NCBI GenBank assembly: GCA_964511635.1
Contig: CAZEGC010000001.1
Span: 1-55,112 of the forward strand
Direction: 5' to 3'
Length of the DNA: 55,112 nucleotides
Origin: CAZEGC01 sp964511635
GTDB taxonomy: Bacteria; Patescibacteriota; Saccharimonadia; Saccharimonadales; Saccharimonadaceae
Part shown: piece after piece, positions 23,481 through 31,371 of the stretch
Layout: every line of letters starts with the position of its first letter
Numbering within the stretch: position 1 is the stretch's first letter
Position numbers and translations under genes: made by a program
Notes under the pieces: generated by a model
The model's database searches: none
The model's input: only the letters and a program-made list of their open reading frames with translations
Told to the model about the DNA's origin: nothing

Positions 23481-26009
23481 ATGAATACTGTATCTAGACT
23501 AATTAACAAATTCAACCCAACCCACTATGAACTCTCGCTTGATTTGGAGCGCGAAAAGCGTCAATTTTCAGGCGTGGTATCAATATACGGGGAACGTCCT
23601 AGCGGTGATGACTCGATCATTCTGCACTCAAAAGATCTAGCCATTGAATCGATCACGGTAGACGGTAAATTGGCAAACTTCCAAGCTGGTGAAAACGATG
23701 AACTGAGTATTAAGCCTAAGGAGCTAAACTCGACAAAGCATGCGATTGTGATTGCTTTTTCGGGCTCAATCACTGATTCAATGCACGGTCTGTATCCATG
23801 CTACTACGACCATAACGGCGAGAAAAAAGAACTACTGGCAACTCAGTTTGAAAGTCATCATGCACGCGAAGTCTTCCCCTGCGTTGACGAGCCAGAAGCA
23901 AAAGCAACCTTTGACGTAACCCTTTCAACTGAGGAAGACGTGACAGTACTTGGTAACATGCCGATTCAAACTCAGCACACCGAAAATAGCAAATTAGTTA
24001 CACGATTTGAAACCACGCCACGAATGAGCACCTACCTGCTCGCTTTCGTGGTGGGTCAGATGCATAAAAAATCTGCCACCACCAGTAACGGGGTCGAGGT
24101 AAATATCTGGGCCACACCGGCACAGACGCTTGAAAGTCTAGACTTTGCGCTTGATATCGCAACTAGGACGATCGAATTTTTTGATGAGTATTTTGGCGTG
24201 CCGTACCCGCTTCCAAAGAGTGACCATGTAGCGCTGCCGGACTTTTCAAGCGGTGCAATGGAAAACTGGGGTCTGATTACTTACCGCGAGATAGCACTGC
24301 TGGCTGATCCTAGTAACGCCTCTGTTTCTAGCAAGCACTATATAGCTACTGTTATTGCACATGAATTGTCCCACCAATGGTTCGGTAATTTAGTTACCAT
24401 GCGGTGGTGGAATAACTTGTGGCTTAATGAAAGCTTTGCTACTTTAATGGAGTATATAGCTGTGGACGCACTAGAGCCTAGTTGGAATATCTGGCTAGAT
24501 TTTGCTAGCCATGAAAGCATATTGGCTCTTCGCCGTGACAGTATCGAAGGTGTTCAGCCAGTTCAAGTTGACGTTAATCATCCCGATGAAATATCAACCT
24601 TGTTTGACGGGGCAATTGTATACGCCAAGGGCGCCAGGCTCCTGCGCATGCTTCAACACCATATCGGACATGAGGCATTTAAAACAGGGCTTCAGAAATA
24701 CTTTTCAACCCATGCCTATGGGAATACCGAAGAAAATGACCTATGGGACGCCCTAAGCGAAGCTAGTGGCAAAGACATCGCCAAGCTAATGAATCCTTGG
24801 ATTTCCAGGTCTGGCTATCCAGTAGTTAGCGTTCACTCCGAAAGTGACTCTCAAGCGACACTACGTCAAGAACAGTTCCTAATAAACCCTGACGCTAAGT
24901 CTGATAGGGTCTGGCCGATTCCACTTAACACAAGCCAGTCAGGTACTGATAGCGTCATGAATGACCAAAAGCTAACTATAAAAGTAAATCCTAAAAAAAG
25001 CCTAAGGCTAAATGTCGGCGATAGCGCCCACTTTATTACTCACTACGATGACGCCAGCCTAAGCAAAATAATTGCTACGGATACTAGTGAAGGTTTGCGT
25101 CCGCTCGATCGGCTCCAGCTTCTGCACGAACAAACTTTGCTCGCCCGCGGGGAAAGACTAGAAAGCTACAAGCTCCTAGGATTGCTAAATACATATAGGC
25201 ACGAAACCAGTGAGGCGGTCTGGGGGATCATCAGTATGGCAACTGGTGAATTAAAGAAATTCGTAGAGCTCGACAGCCAAGCTGAACTAAAACTGAGACA
25301 ATTTACGGCTGACCTGGCCCGCAAGCAATACGATCGACTTGGCTGGAAAATGACCGAGAGCGAAAGCGAAGAAGACACGAAACTAAGATCAACCATTACT
25401 AGCATGATGATCTATGGCCAAGACCCGGACGCTATTGCCGCAGCGCTTGATATTTATAAAAATGTAGCCGTTGTTGATATAGATTCAAATATTCGACCAA
25501 GCATACTAGGTGCGGCTATTCGTTACGGCGACGATGACTCAATCGCAGATAAACTAATTAAGCTTTATGCAAAGACCTCTTCTGCTGAACTTCGTAGCGA
25601 TATCATATCCGGCTTAACTAATACGCACGATGAGGACGTAGCTTCGCGGCTGCTTGACTCTATGCAAGACAAGGGTATCGTAAAGCCGCAGGATGCAGCC
25701 CACTGGTTCGTATATCTAATTCGAAATAGGTATTCGCGCCAACAAGCCTGGCAGTGGCTACAGGACAACTGGGGTTGGATAGAGGCCACCTACAGCGGAG
25801 ACAAAAGCTATGATGCCTTCCCTAGGTACGCTGCTAGCGCCCTAGCAACCAGACAGCAGCTAATAGAATATAGGGAGTTCTTTACTCCTCTGCAGTCTAA
25901 TCCATCACTCACCCGAGTCATTAAGATAGGTAAAAAAGAAATTGAAGCCAGAGTGAGGCTGATCGAAGGCCAGAAGGCAGCCGTAGAAAAAGCTTTGCTA
26001 AATCTCTAA
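23481..26009 (+). CDS. M1-family zinc aminopeptidase
   Basis: Removes N-terminal residues from peptides. The substrate-binding GAMEN motif is in SGAMENWGLI (about 256-265). The zinc site is H294-E-L-S-H298 with the third ligand E317 (HELSHQWFGN and WLNESFA), and a catalytic Tyr is likely in the VYAKGARLLRML region. The remaining C-terminal half (about 530-842) is the helical ERAP1-like domain. The length of 842 aa and domain order resemble tricorn-interacting factor F3 or PepN-like enzymes. No signal peptide, so cytoplasmic. The last 12 nt overlap the convergent rnhB-yraN gene. Confidence 0.93.
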   Translation: MNTVSRLINKFNPTHYELSLDLEREKRQFSGVVSIYGERPSGDDSIILHSKDLAIESITVDGKLANFQAGENDELSIKPKELNSTKHAIVIAFSGSITDSMHGLYPCYYDHNGEKKELLATQFESHHAREVFPCVDEPEAKATFDVTLSTEEDVTVLGNMPIQTQHTENSKLVTRFETTPRMSTYLLAFVVGQMHKKSATTSNGVEVNIWATPAQTLESLDFALDIATRTIEFFDEYFGVPYPLPKSDHVALPDFSSGAMENWGLITYREIALLADPSNASVSSKHYIATVIAHELSHQWFGNLVTMRWWNNLWLNESFATLMEYIAVDALEPSWNIWLDFASHESILALRRDSIEGVQPVQVDVNHPDEISTLFDGAIVYAKGARLLRMLQHHIGHEAFKTGLQKYFSTHAYGNTEENDLWDALSEASGKDIAKLMNPWISRSGYPVVSVHSESDSQATLRQEQFLINPDAKSDRVWPIPLNTSQSGTDSVMNDQKLTIKVNPKKSLRLNVGDSAHFITHYDDASLSKIIATDTSEGLRPLDRLQLLHEQTLLARGERLESYKLLGLLNTYRHETSEAVWGIISMATGELKKFVELDSQAELKLRQFTADLARKQYDRLGWKMTESESEEDTKLRSTITSMMIYGQDPDAIAAALDIYKNVAVVDIDSNIRPSILGAAIRYGDDDSIADKLIKLYAKTSSAELRSDIISGLTNTHDEDVASRLLDSMQDKGIVKPQDAAHWFVYLIRNRYSRQQAWQWLQDNWGWIEATYSGDKSYDAFPRYAASALATRQQLIEYREFFTPLQSNPSLTRVIKIGKKEIEARVRLIEGQKAAVEKALLNL

Positions 26010-26933
26010 ATAGTGCTCAATTTGCGGCGGAATACCGCTAACGGAAGCTACGGCTAGTCTCATATTGACTCCCTTTAGATTACTTGCAGCCTGAAAGACC
26101 CTAGCCGAAAATTCCATTTGCTTTAACTTTTTGGTGGTTATAGCGTCTAAGCCATCGCCGTGGCTAGACTGTCGGCGATACTTTACTTCTGTAAAAAATA
26201 CTGTATTTCTAAAGCGCGAAATGATATCAATTTCACAGTACTTTGTACGCCAGTTTTTATGAAGAACCGTATGGCCACTTGAGGTTAAATAATCACCCAC
26301 CAACTGTTCAGCAATGGCGCCTACTGGTGACGAGACACCAGACCTATCGTCCGATTCGCCACTAGATTCTGGTGCCGCCTTATCAGCGTAGGGCCTAAGA
26401 GGCGCAAATGAAAGCCTGTGAACTGGCGTAACCCCTAAGTGGCTTATCGCCTTGCGGTGCTTTGCCGTACCGTAACCTACATGACTGCTAAATTTATAGC
26501 CGCTAAAGACGGTGTCCAGTTGCGCCATATAACTGTCCCGCGCCACCTTTGCTACTATCGATGCCGCGCTAACACTTGGTATCAGTAGGTCAGCCTTCTT
26601 CATTAAAGTAACGTTGTCACCTTTTAGCAGCGGCACCGTGCCATCAATAATAATTTCACTATATGGACATGATATTTGACGAAGTGCCTGGTGAGCTGCA
26701 GTCATCAAAGCTCTGGATAAGCCGATTTTGTCAATCTGCCTAGCACTCACCCAGCCTAGCCCCACGCCACTGGCATTATTTCTGATGATTTTATCTAACT
26801 CTAGTCTACGGACTTTAGTTAATTTTTTACTATCAGTTAACCCATCAATAGCGTGTCCACCCAGGACAACCGCCCCCACCACCAGCGGCCCAGCCCAGGC
26901 ACCTCGACCGACTTCATCAATTCCCACAATCAT
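25998..26933 (-). CDS. rnhB: RNase HII fused to a YraN-type nuclease domain
   Basis: Residues 1-185 are ribonuclease HII, which removes RNA from RNA-DNA hybrids: GIDEVGRGAWAGP (acidic D6, E7), LTDSKKL, D97 in IIIDGT and D115 (KKADLLIPSVSAASIVAKV). A linker rich in Ser and Asp (about 186-203) leads to a UPF0102/YraN domain (204-311) with AIAEQLVGDYL, CEIDII (E234, D236) and EVKYR (E249, K251), a restriction-endonuclease-like core. In many bacteria rnhB and yraN are separate adjacent genes; here one frame joins them. TATAAT lies 9 nt before the ATG. Its 3' end overlaps the aminopeptidase gene by 12 nt. Confidence 0.93.
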   Translation of the reverse strand: MIVGIDEVGRGAWAGPLVVGAVVLGGHAIDGLTDSKKLTKVRRLELDKIIRNNASGVGLGWVSARQIDKIGLSRALMTAAHQALRQISCPYSEIIIDGTVPLLKGDNVTLMKKADLLIPSVSAASIVAKVARDSYMAQLDTVFSGYKFSSHVGYGTAKHRKAISHLGVTPVHRLSFAPLRPYADKAAPESSGESDDRSGVSSPVGAIAEQLVGDYLTSSGHTVLHKNWRTKYCEIDIISRFRNTVFFTEVKYRRQSSHGDGLDAITTKKLKQMEFSARVFQAASNLKGVNMRLAVASVSGIPPQIEHYLEI

Positions 26934-26942
26934 TTCCCTATT

Positions 26943-26948
26943 ATTATA
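26943..26948 (-). promoter_or_regulatory. rnhB-yraN -10 box
   Basis: TATAAT on the minus strand, 9 nt before the ATG at 26933; the intervening bases contain AGGGAA, too close to be a normal ribosome site. Confidence 0.45.
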
Positions 26949-26953
26949 AGTTA

Positions 26954-26981
26954 TTGACTAATTAATCTTTTGTGTTATCAT
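26954..26981 (+). promoter_or_regulatory. promoter of the 97-aa gene
   Basis: TTGACT (26954-26959), a 16-bp spacer and TATCAT (26976-26981). The predicted leader is about 25 nt and contains GGAGG. Confidence 0.6.
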
Positions 26982-27012
26982 AACCACAGTCGCCAAATAC
27001 CTGGAGGTATGG

Positions 27013-27306
27013 ATGAACATAGGACGAGCAACTACGATCTTCCGCTCCAGCAACGAGACAGACTGCCAGATATTCAAATGTCTGGTCGACTACATGGGAA
27101 AGGACGCCATCACCCAAGTCATCGTGAACCGCGAAAACGGTATCATGATGTTCGCTGGTGCAGACTGCATCGCCACCTCGCCAAACCTCACCTGCGGCTA
27201 TGACGGAAAAAGCCCCAGCTACACGCTGGAAGTCCTGCGGTACGCCGGCTTCGATGTTGAGCCCGCTCAAGTTTTCGAAGAGGAGCATCTGGACCGATCA
27301 AAATGA
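27013..27306 (+). CDS. 97-aa protein of unknown function, atypical composition
   Basis: Not recognised. A soluble 97-aa protein with four cysteines (C18, C22, C52, C61), a charged C-terminus (EEEHLDRSK) and no membrane helix. It has its own promoter, a strong GGAGG ribosome site 5 nt before the ATG, and two hairpins downstream. Codons strongly prefer C or G at the third position (ATC, GTC, CTG, GCC), unlike the neighbours, which use CTA, ATA and TTA freely; this suggests transfer or an unusually high expression level. Competing frames exist, including a 108-aa antisense frame (26962-27288), but only this one has the ribosome site in register. Confidence 0.65.
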   Translation: MNIGRATTIFRSSNETDCQIFKCLVDYMGKDAITQVIVNRENGIMMFAGADCIATSPNLTCGYDGKSPSYTLEVLRYAGFDVEPAQVFEEEHLDRSK

Positions 27307-27324
27307 GGCGACCGTAAGGCAAGC

Positions 27325-27367
27325 GCTCCGGATCTCGCCCCCTACCCGGGGGCTAGAGGTCCGGAGC
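27325..27367 (+). repeat. very stable GC-rich hairpin after the 97-aa gene
   Basis: About 18 base pairs in total: GCTCCGGA (27325-27332) pairs with TCCGGAGC (27360-27367), continued by four pairs (one G-U), a 2-nt bulge and a 6-bp GCCCCC/GGGGGC stem with a 5-nt loop. No T-tract follows. It is probably an mRNA 3' structure or part of a small RNA. Confidence 0.75.
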
Positions 27368-27390
27368 CATTCAACTTTCAAGACATATCA

Positions 27391-27428
27391 GTAAAATACC
27401 CTGCTCTATCAAGTGCAGGGTATTTTAC
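27391..27428. terminator. bidirectional terminator between the 97-aa gene and rplS
   Basis: A perfect 14-bp stem (27391-27404 with 27415-27428) with a 10-nt loop. The outer stem is A- and T-rich, giving T-rich 3' sides on both strands. It suits ends of both convergent units. Confidence 0.85.
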
Positions 27429-27504
27429 TTAAGTTAATCTCATGAACTAGTCAGATTTTACTTCTTTGATCCGCCAAGACTCAATCTGCTGGGACTTGTC
27501 CTCT

Positions 27505-27906
27505 TTAAAGCTCAGCTTCTTTGGGCGCTTTTGTAGTATTTACAGCTGTTCGATCAAAGCTAACAGACCTAAGGCGCGCACTTTTACCACTTCTTTCCCG
27601 CAGAAAGCTTAGATAGTTTCGACGCACCTTTGCGCGACGGACAATTTCTACCTTAGCTACAAGCGGACTATGAAGCATAAAGCTTTTTTCAACTCCAATG
27701 CCACTAGTTACCTTGCGAACTGTGATGCGTGAAGTGTGTGAATTTTTTCGATCAGTTCGAATCACTACGCCTTCAAATATCTGAATTCGCTCTTTGCTGC
27801 CTTCTGTAATGCGTTGATGAACACGGACGGTATCACCGCTTCTAACCTCGACCACGCTAGGCTTCTTTTGGGCCTCGTTCACCTTCTGAATTAGTGCAAA
27901 ACTCAT
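27505..27906 (-). CDS. rplS: 50S ribosomal protein L19
   Basis: Large-subunit protein near the subunit interface. The family core is clear: VRSGDTVRVHQRITEG (about 21-36), QIFEGVVIRTDRK and the conserved block that begins ITVRKVTSGIGVEK and continues to FMLHSPLVAKVEIVRR, then KVRRNYLSFLRERSGKSARL. The length of 133 aa includes a short C-terminal extension (FDRTAVNTTKAPKEAEL). An AGAGAG ribosome site lies upstream, so unlike many neighbours it has a normal leader. It stands alone, without the usual trmD-rimM neighbours. Confidence 0.96.
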   Translation of the reverse strand: MSFALIQKVNEAQKKPSVVEVRSGDTVRVHQRITEGSKERIQIFEGVVIRTDRKNSHTSRITVRKVTSGIGVEKSFMLHSPLVAKVEIVRRAKVRRNYLSFLRERSGKSARLRSVSFDRTAVNTTKAPKEAEL

Positions 27907-28003
27907 AATTTCTCTCTTTAACTATTATTTATAAGCAATCAATTACTAAATATACCATAGTACTCATTTTTTTTAAAGAGGTGAATCGATTAGATTTTAA
28001 GGT

Positions 28004-28009
28004 TATACT
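28004..28009 (+). promoter_or_regulatory. malic enzyme -10 box (leaderless)
   Basis: TATACT ends 8 nt before the ATG at 28018. No Shine-Dalgarno site is seen between them. The -35 is weak. Confidence 0.45.
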
Positions 28010-28017
28010 AGGGATAG

Positions 28018-29157
28018 ATGGCAGACTTTAATCAACTAGCCCGTGATTTACACGAAAAATTCGGCGGCAAGATAACCACTTCGCTTCGTGACTCGTCAGA
28101 CATGACCCGAGACAAGCTAAGTGCCTACTATAGCCCAGGTGTAGCTGAAATTAGTCGCTTGATAGCAAGCAGTGAGGACAACCTGGCAAAATACACCTGG
28201 ACCAACAATCTTGTGGCTGTTATCTCGGATGGTTCGGCAGTGCTCGGCTTAGGTGATATTGGCCCAAAAGCCGCCTTGCCCGTCATGGAAGGAAAATCTT
28301 TTCTCTTTAAACACTTCGCTAATATCGATAGTGTACCGATTGTTCTAGATGTTCACTCGGCAGATGAAATAATTGCGACCATCAAGGCAATTGCCCCCAG
28401 CTTTGGCGCTATAAACCTAGAAGATATTGCTGCCCCAAAAGCCTTTGAAGTTGAAGAAAAGCTAAAATCTTCACTTAATATTCCGGTTTTTCATGACGAT
28501 CAACATGGCACCGCTGTAGTCACGCTAGCAGGGCTTATTAATGCTTGCAAGGTAACAGGCAAAGAGCTGTCTAAATGTAAAATCACCCTTATAGGAGCGG
28601 GTGCTGCAGGCGTGGCAATAGCGAAACTACTGCATCAATTCGCCGAGCCAGAAATTATTGCACTCGACAGCAAGGGCACCATTAGCAGCAAACGTAGCGA
28701 TTTAAATGATAGCAAGAAACGCCTGCTCGAAATTACCAATCAAAATGACATAGACGGCAACCTAAAAGACGCCCTAATGGGGTCTGATGTATTTATAGGA
28801 GTTAGCCAACCAGGCTTGTTGACGCCTGATTTAATCGCCCTGATGGAAAAAGACCCGATAGTCTTTGCGCTGGCCAACCCAACCCCTGAGATAATGCCCG
28901 AAGAGGCAAAGTCTGCAGGTGTGGCTGTTATCGCCACTGGGCGCAGTGACTACCCAAACCAAGTCAACAATGCAGTTGCGTTTCCTGGTATATTTAGAGG
29001 TGCACTTGATAATAAAGTCACCAAAATAACTGATGAGCATAAAATTGCCGCCGCAAAACAGATTGCAGGCCTGATTACAAGGCCAACGCCTGATAACATT
29101 ATTCCTAGCGTATTTGACGAGCGACTAGTGCCTAGTATCGCTAAGGTTATCAAGTAG
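28018..29157 (+). CDS. malic enzyme (malate to pyruvate, NAD(P)-dependent)
   Basis: Oxidative decarboxylation of malate to pyruvate with release of CO2. The N-terminal domain has AYYSPGVAE (catalytic Tyr near 37), TNNLVAVISDGSAVLGLG, the catalytic Lys in the LPVMEGKSFLFKHF segment, and the metal-binding INLEDIAAPKAF and FHDDQHGTAVV blocks. The Rossmann segment is LIGAGAAGVAIAKLL (about 193-207). The length of 379 aa matches the short bacterial form without a phosphotransacetylase domain. The stop is 16 nt from the convergent pilB stop. Confidence 0.94.
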   Translation: MADFNQLARDLHEKFGGKITTSLRDSSDMTRDKLSAYYSPGVAEISRLIASSEDNLAKYTWTNNLVAVISDGSAVLGLGDIGPKAALPVMEGKSFLFKHFANIDSVPIVLDVHSADEIIATIKAIAPSFGAINLEDIAAPKAFEVEEKLKSSLNIPVFHDDQHGTAVVTLAGLINACKVTGKELSKCKITLIGAGAAGVAIAKLLHQFAEPEIIALDSKGTISSKRSDLNDSKKRLLEITNQNDIDGNLKDALMGSDVFIGVSQPGLLTPDLIALMEKDPIVFALANPTPEIMPEEAKSAGVAVIATGRSDYPNQVNNAVAFPGIFRGALDNKVTKITDEHKIAAAKQIAGLITRPTPDNIIPSVFDERLVPSIAKVIK

Positions 29158-29173
29158 AGCGAAGTTTTTTAAA

Positions 29174-30796
29174 CTACAAGACACGGTTGACTTCCTCTAG
29201 GGTAGTCTCGCCCCGGAGAGCTGCGAGCACCCCGGCTTGAAGCAGCGTAACCATCCCATCCCTGCGAGCCGAAGCTTCAATATCGCTAGTATGAATATCT
29301 GACACATCACCACGTAAATATTTTTGTATTCTTTCACTTACGACCATTTGCTCCATTATGACTAGGCGACCCTTGTAGCCAAATGGAGCCTCGTCATTAG
29401 GAGCTGGCCTCCATAGCTTAAAACTATCTAAATCTGGTTTTTCTACATGTGGAGGTAGGTCTTCTAGGACACCCTTCACCCACTCACGTGTCGCGTGATC
29501 AGGTTCGTATTCTTGCTTTGTTTCATGATGCAATCGTCGGACTAGTCGTTGAGCAATCAGCAGCCGAATTGCCGTACTAAAGATTGGGTTTACGCCGATT
29601 AAGTCAATCATGCGACTAAATGCAGCAGCAGTTGAGGTAGCGTGAAAAGATGATAGTACTAAATGACCGGTAATTGAAGCCTGTATTGCAGTTTTTGCAG
29701 TATCCTTGTCACGAATCTCACCTATCATAACAACGTCAGGGTCTAGCCTAAGTACAGCCCGCAGCCCATCAGCAAAGCTTTGCCCCCCTGTGGTGTCGAT
29801 TGGAATCTGCGAGACTCCTGTAATTCCGTATTCAATCGGGTCCTCTAGGGTGATGATTTTTTTATCTGTATCATTGAGTGCGTTCAGCATACTATAAAGA
29901 GTAGTAGATTTTCCAGATCCGGTTGGACCCACCATTAGCGCCATACCGCGTGGGTGCCTTATAATATCATCAATTTCTTTTCGCTCTCTTGCCCCTATCC
30001 CTAGTAGATCGAGTTGCAGTAGGGATTCGTCAAAATTAAACAAGCGCATCACCGCGTCTTGACCGTACATAGTAGGCACGGTTTCGATCCTTAAATTAAG
30101 TAAGTGCGTAGCATTTGAACGAGTAACCTCTTTTTGCATGTGGCCAGACTGCGGTGTGGTGGCAGCTGTCGAAATGCCAGTTCGAGAAGCTAGCGCACCC
30201 ATCAACACTCGGTAACGCTCCTTTTCGATCTCTGCCACTGGATGCAGCGCTCCATCGATGCGCATGCGTACACGAATTGACGTTCGCATGTTCTCGATAT
30301 GAATATCACTCGCGCCTAGCTTGTCGGCTTGGTCAATTAGATAATCCATAACCTGGTCTGTCCCTACAGAGTTTAGGGTGCGGCTGACCTCGGCTATTGT
30401 ATTACTGTCACCTTTTTTAGCAATTTTGATATCATCATATTTTATTTCACGCGGCGGATCGTAGCGATTCATAAAAGCCTTAAACCCACTACCACTAATG
30501 AGCAAAAACTCTACATTATCACCCTGGTCATTATACTTTTGACGCAAATCCCTCATAAGCGACTGAGGGGTTTGGCTGGTAACGCCGAACCTATAAGGGT
30601 CGGCATCGCCACCCTGAAGAAGCGGCACAATCCTACCCTTATACATTTCGCTAATTTCTAAAATACCCTCAACTAACGGTAATTCGGCCTCAAACTCTCT
30701 GGAATCAACGTACTGCAAACCCAATATAGCCGCACGTTGCCGGGTGGCGCTTTCATCTTGTTCGCGGCGACGAGCTTGTATTTTTTGTTCGTCCAT
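29174..30796 (-). CDS. type IV pilus / type II secretion ATPase (PilB/GspE family)
   Basis: Hexameric motor ATPase that drives pilus extension or secretion. The core is intact: ASDIHIE (162-168), Walker A GPTGSGKST (290-298), an Asp box with EDPIEYGI, Walker B MIGEIRDKDTAKTAIQ and the SSFHATSTAAAF His box. The N-terminal region (1-130) is a reduced MshEN-like domain. The four-cysteine zinc motif found after Walker B in most GspE/PilB proteins is absent; that region (about 440-500) has no Cys. The other pilus genes are not nearby. TATAGT lies 9 nt before the ATG. Confidence 0.9.
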   Translation of the reverse strand: MDEQKIQARRREQDESATRQRAAILGLQYVDSREFEAELPLVEGILEISEMYKGRIVPLLQGGDADPYRFGVTSQTPQSLMRDLRQKYNDQGDNVEFLLISGSGFKAFMNRYDPPREIKYDDIKIAKKGDSNTIAEVSRTLNSVGTDQVMDYLIDQADKLGASDIHIENMRTSIRVRMRIDGALHPVAEIEKERYRVLMGALASRTGISTAATTPQSGHMQKEVTRSNATHLLNLRIETVPTMYGQDAVMRLFNFDESLLQLDLLGIGARERKEIDDIIRHPRGMALMVGPTGSGKSTTLYSMLNALNDTDKKIITLEDPIEYGITGVSQIPIDTTGGQSFADGLRAVLRLDPDVVMIGEIRDKDTAKTAIQASITGHLVLSSFHATSTAAAFSRMIDLIGVNPIFSTAIRLLIAQRLVRRLHHETKQEYEPDHATREWVKGVLEDLPPHVEKPDLDSFKLWRPAPNDEAPFGYKGRLVIMEQMVVSERIQKYLRGDVSDIHTSDIEASARRDGMVTLLQAGVLAALRGETTLEEVNRVL

Positions 30797-30805
30797 TACC
30801 TTATG

Positions 30806-30811
30806 ACTATA
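30806..30811 (-). promoter_or_regulatory. pilB-like gene -10 box
   Basis: TATAGT on the minus strand, 9 nt before the ATG at 30796; it lies in a 55-bp region shared with the divergent methylase promoter. Confidence 0.4.
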
Positions 30812-30838
30812 GCAAAAAGCATAACAATTTTATAGTGA

Positions 30839-30844
30839 TACAAT
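30839..30844 (+). promoter_or_regulatory. -10 box of the second SpoU-type methylase (leaderless)
   Basis: TACAAT ends 7 nt before the GTG at 30852, placing the expected transcription start at the start codon. Confidence 0.5.
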
Positions 30845-30851
30845 GTGAAAT

Positions 30852-31361
30852 GTGTCTAAAGTTATAGTAATCGCAAACAACATTCGATCGACCTACAACA
30901 TTGGGTCTATCTTCCGCACCTCCGATGGCATGGGGGTAAAGCAGCTTATCCTCACCGGCTACACGCCGTACCCAGCAATTGAAAATGACAAACGCTTGCC
31001 ACATTTAGTCGCAAAGCTTACTCGACAAATTCAAAAATCGTCACTCGGCGCCGAGCAGCACCTACCATTTGCCCATCATGACTCAGCAGCTGACGTAATT
31101 GATAACTTAAAGAAAAAAGGCTACCGCATCGTGGCACTAGAGCAGCATGCCAGCAGCACCCAGCTAAACGAATATACGCCGCCGGGCAAGATTGCACTGC
31201 TACTAGGCGAAGAGGTGAGTGGTATTAACCCTGCTCTCCTTGATATGTGTGATGATATTATTGAAATTCCCATGGTCGGCAGCAAAGAATCATTCAACGT
31301 CAGCGTAGCGTGTGGGATAGCGCTTTACGCCCTAACTAATTGCTCGGCTACGGACGCATAA
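30852..31361 (+). CDS. SpoU/TrmH-family RNA 2'-O-methyltransferase
   Basis: A short SPOUT methyltransferase (169 aa) without an extra RNA-binding domain. Motif 1 is NNIRSTYNIGSIFRTSDGMG (about 9-28), motif 2 LLLGEEVSGINPALLD and motif 3 EIPMVGSKESFNVSVACGIALY. Motif 3 has the usual N and S residues (SFNVSVA). The size and motif 1 resemble TrmL-type wobble-base methylases, but TrmH-like rRNA targets cannot be excluded. The start is GTG with a -10 box 7 nt upstream; an ATG two bases earlier is out of frame. It is convergent with dnaE (10-nt gap). Confidence 0.88.
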   Translation: MSKVIVIANNIRSTYNIGSIFRTSDGMGVKQLILTGYTPYPAIENDKRLPHLVAKLTRQIQKSSLGAEQHLPFAHHDSAADVIDNLKKKGYRIVALEQHASSTQLNEYTPPGKIALLLGEEVSGINPALLDMCDDIIEIPMVGSKESFNVSVACGIALYALTNCSATDA

Positions 31362-31371
31362 GGCGCGCTGC

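Noticed and set aside
26970..27203. 77-aa frame overlapping the start of the 97-aa gene
   Set aside because: Its ATG at 27009 sits too close to GGAGG, and the protein is Arg/His-rich as expected for an off-frame translation.
26962..27288. 108-aa antisense open frame over the 97-aa gene
   Set aside because: No ribosome site or promoter in the right place; the sense frame has promoter, GGAGG and terminator in register. It probably exists only because of the high GC content at third positions.
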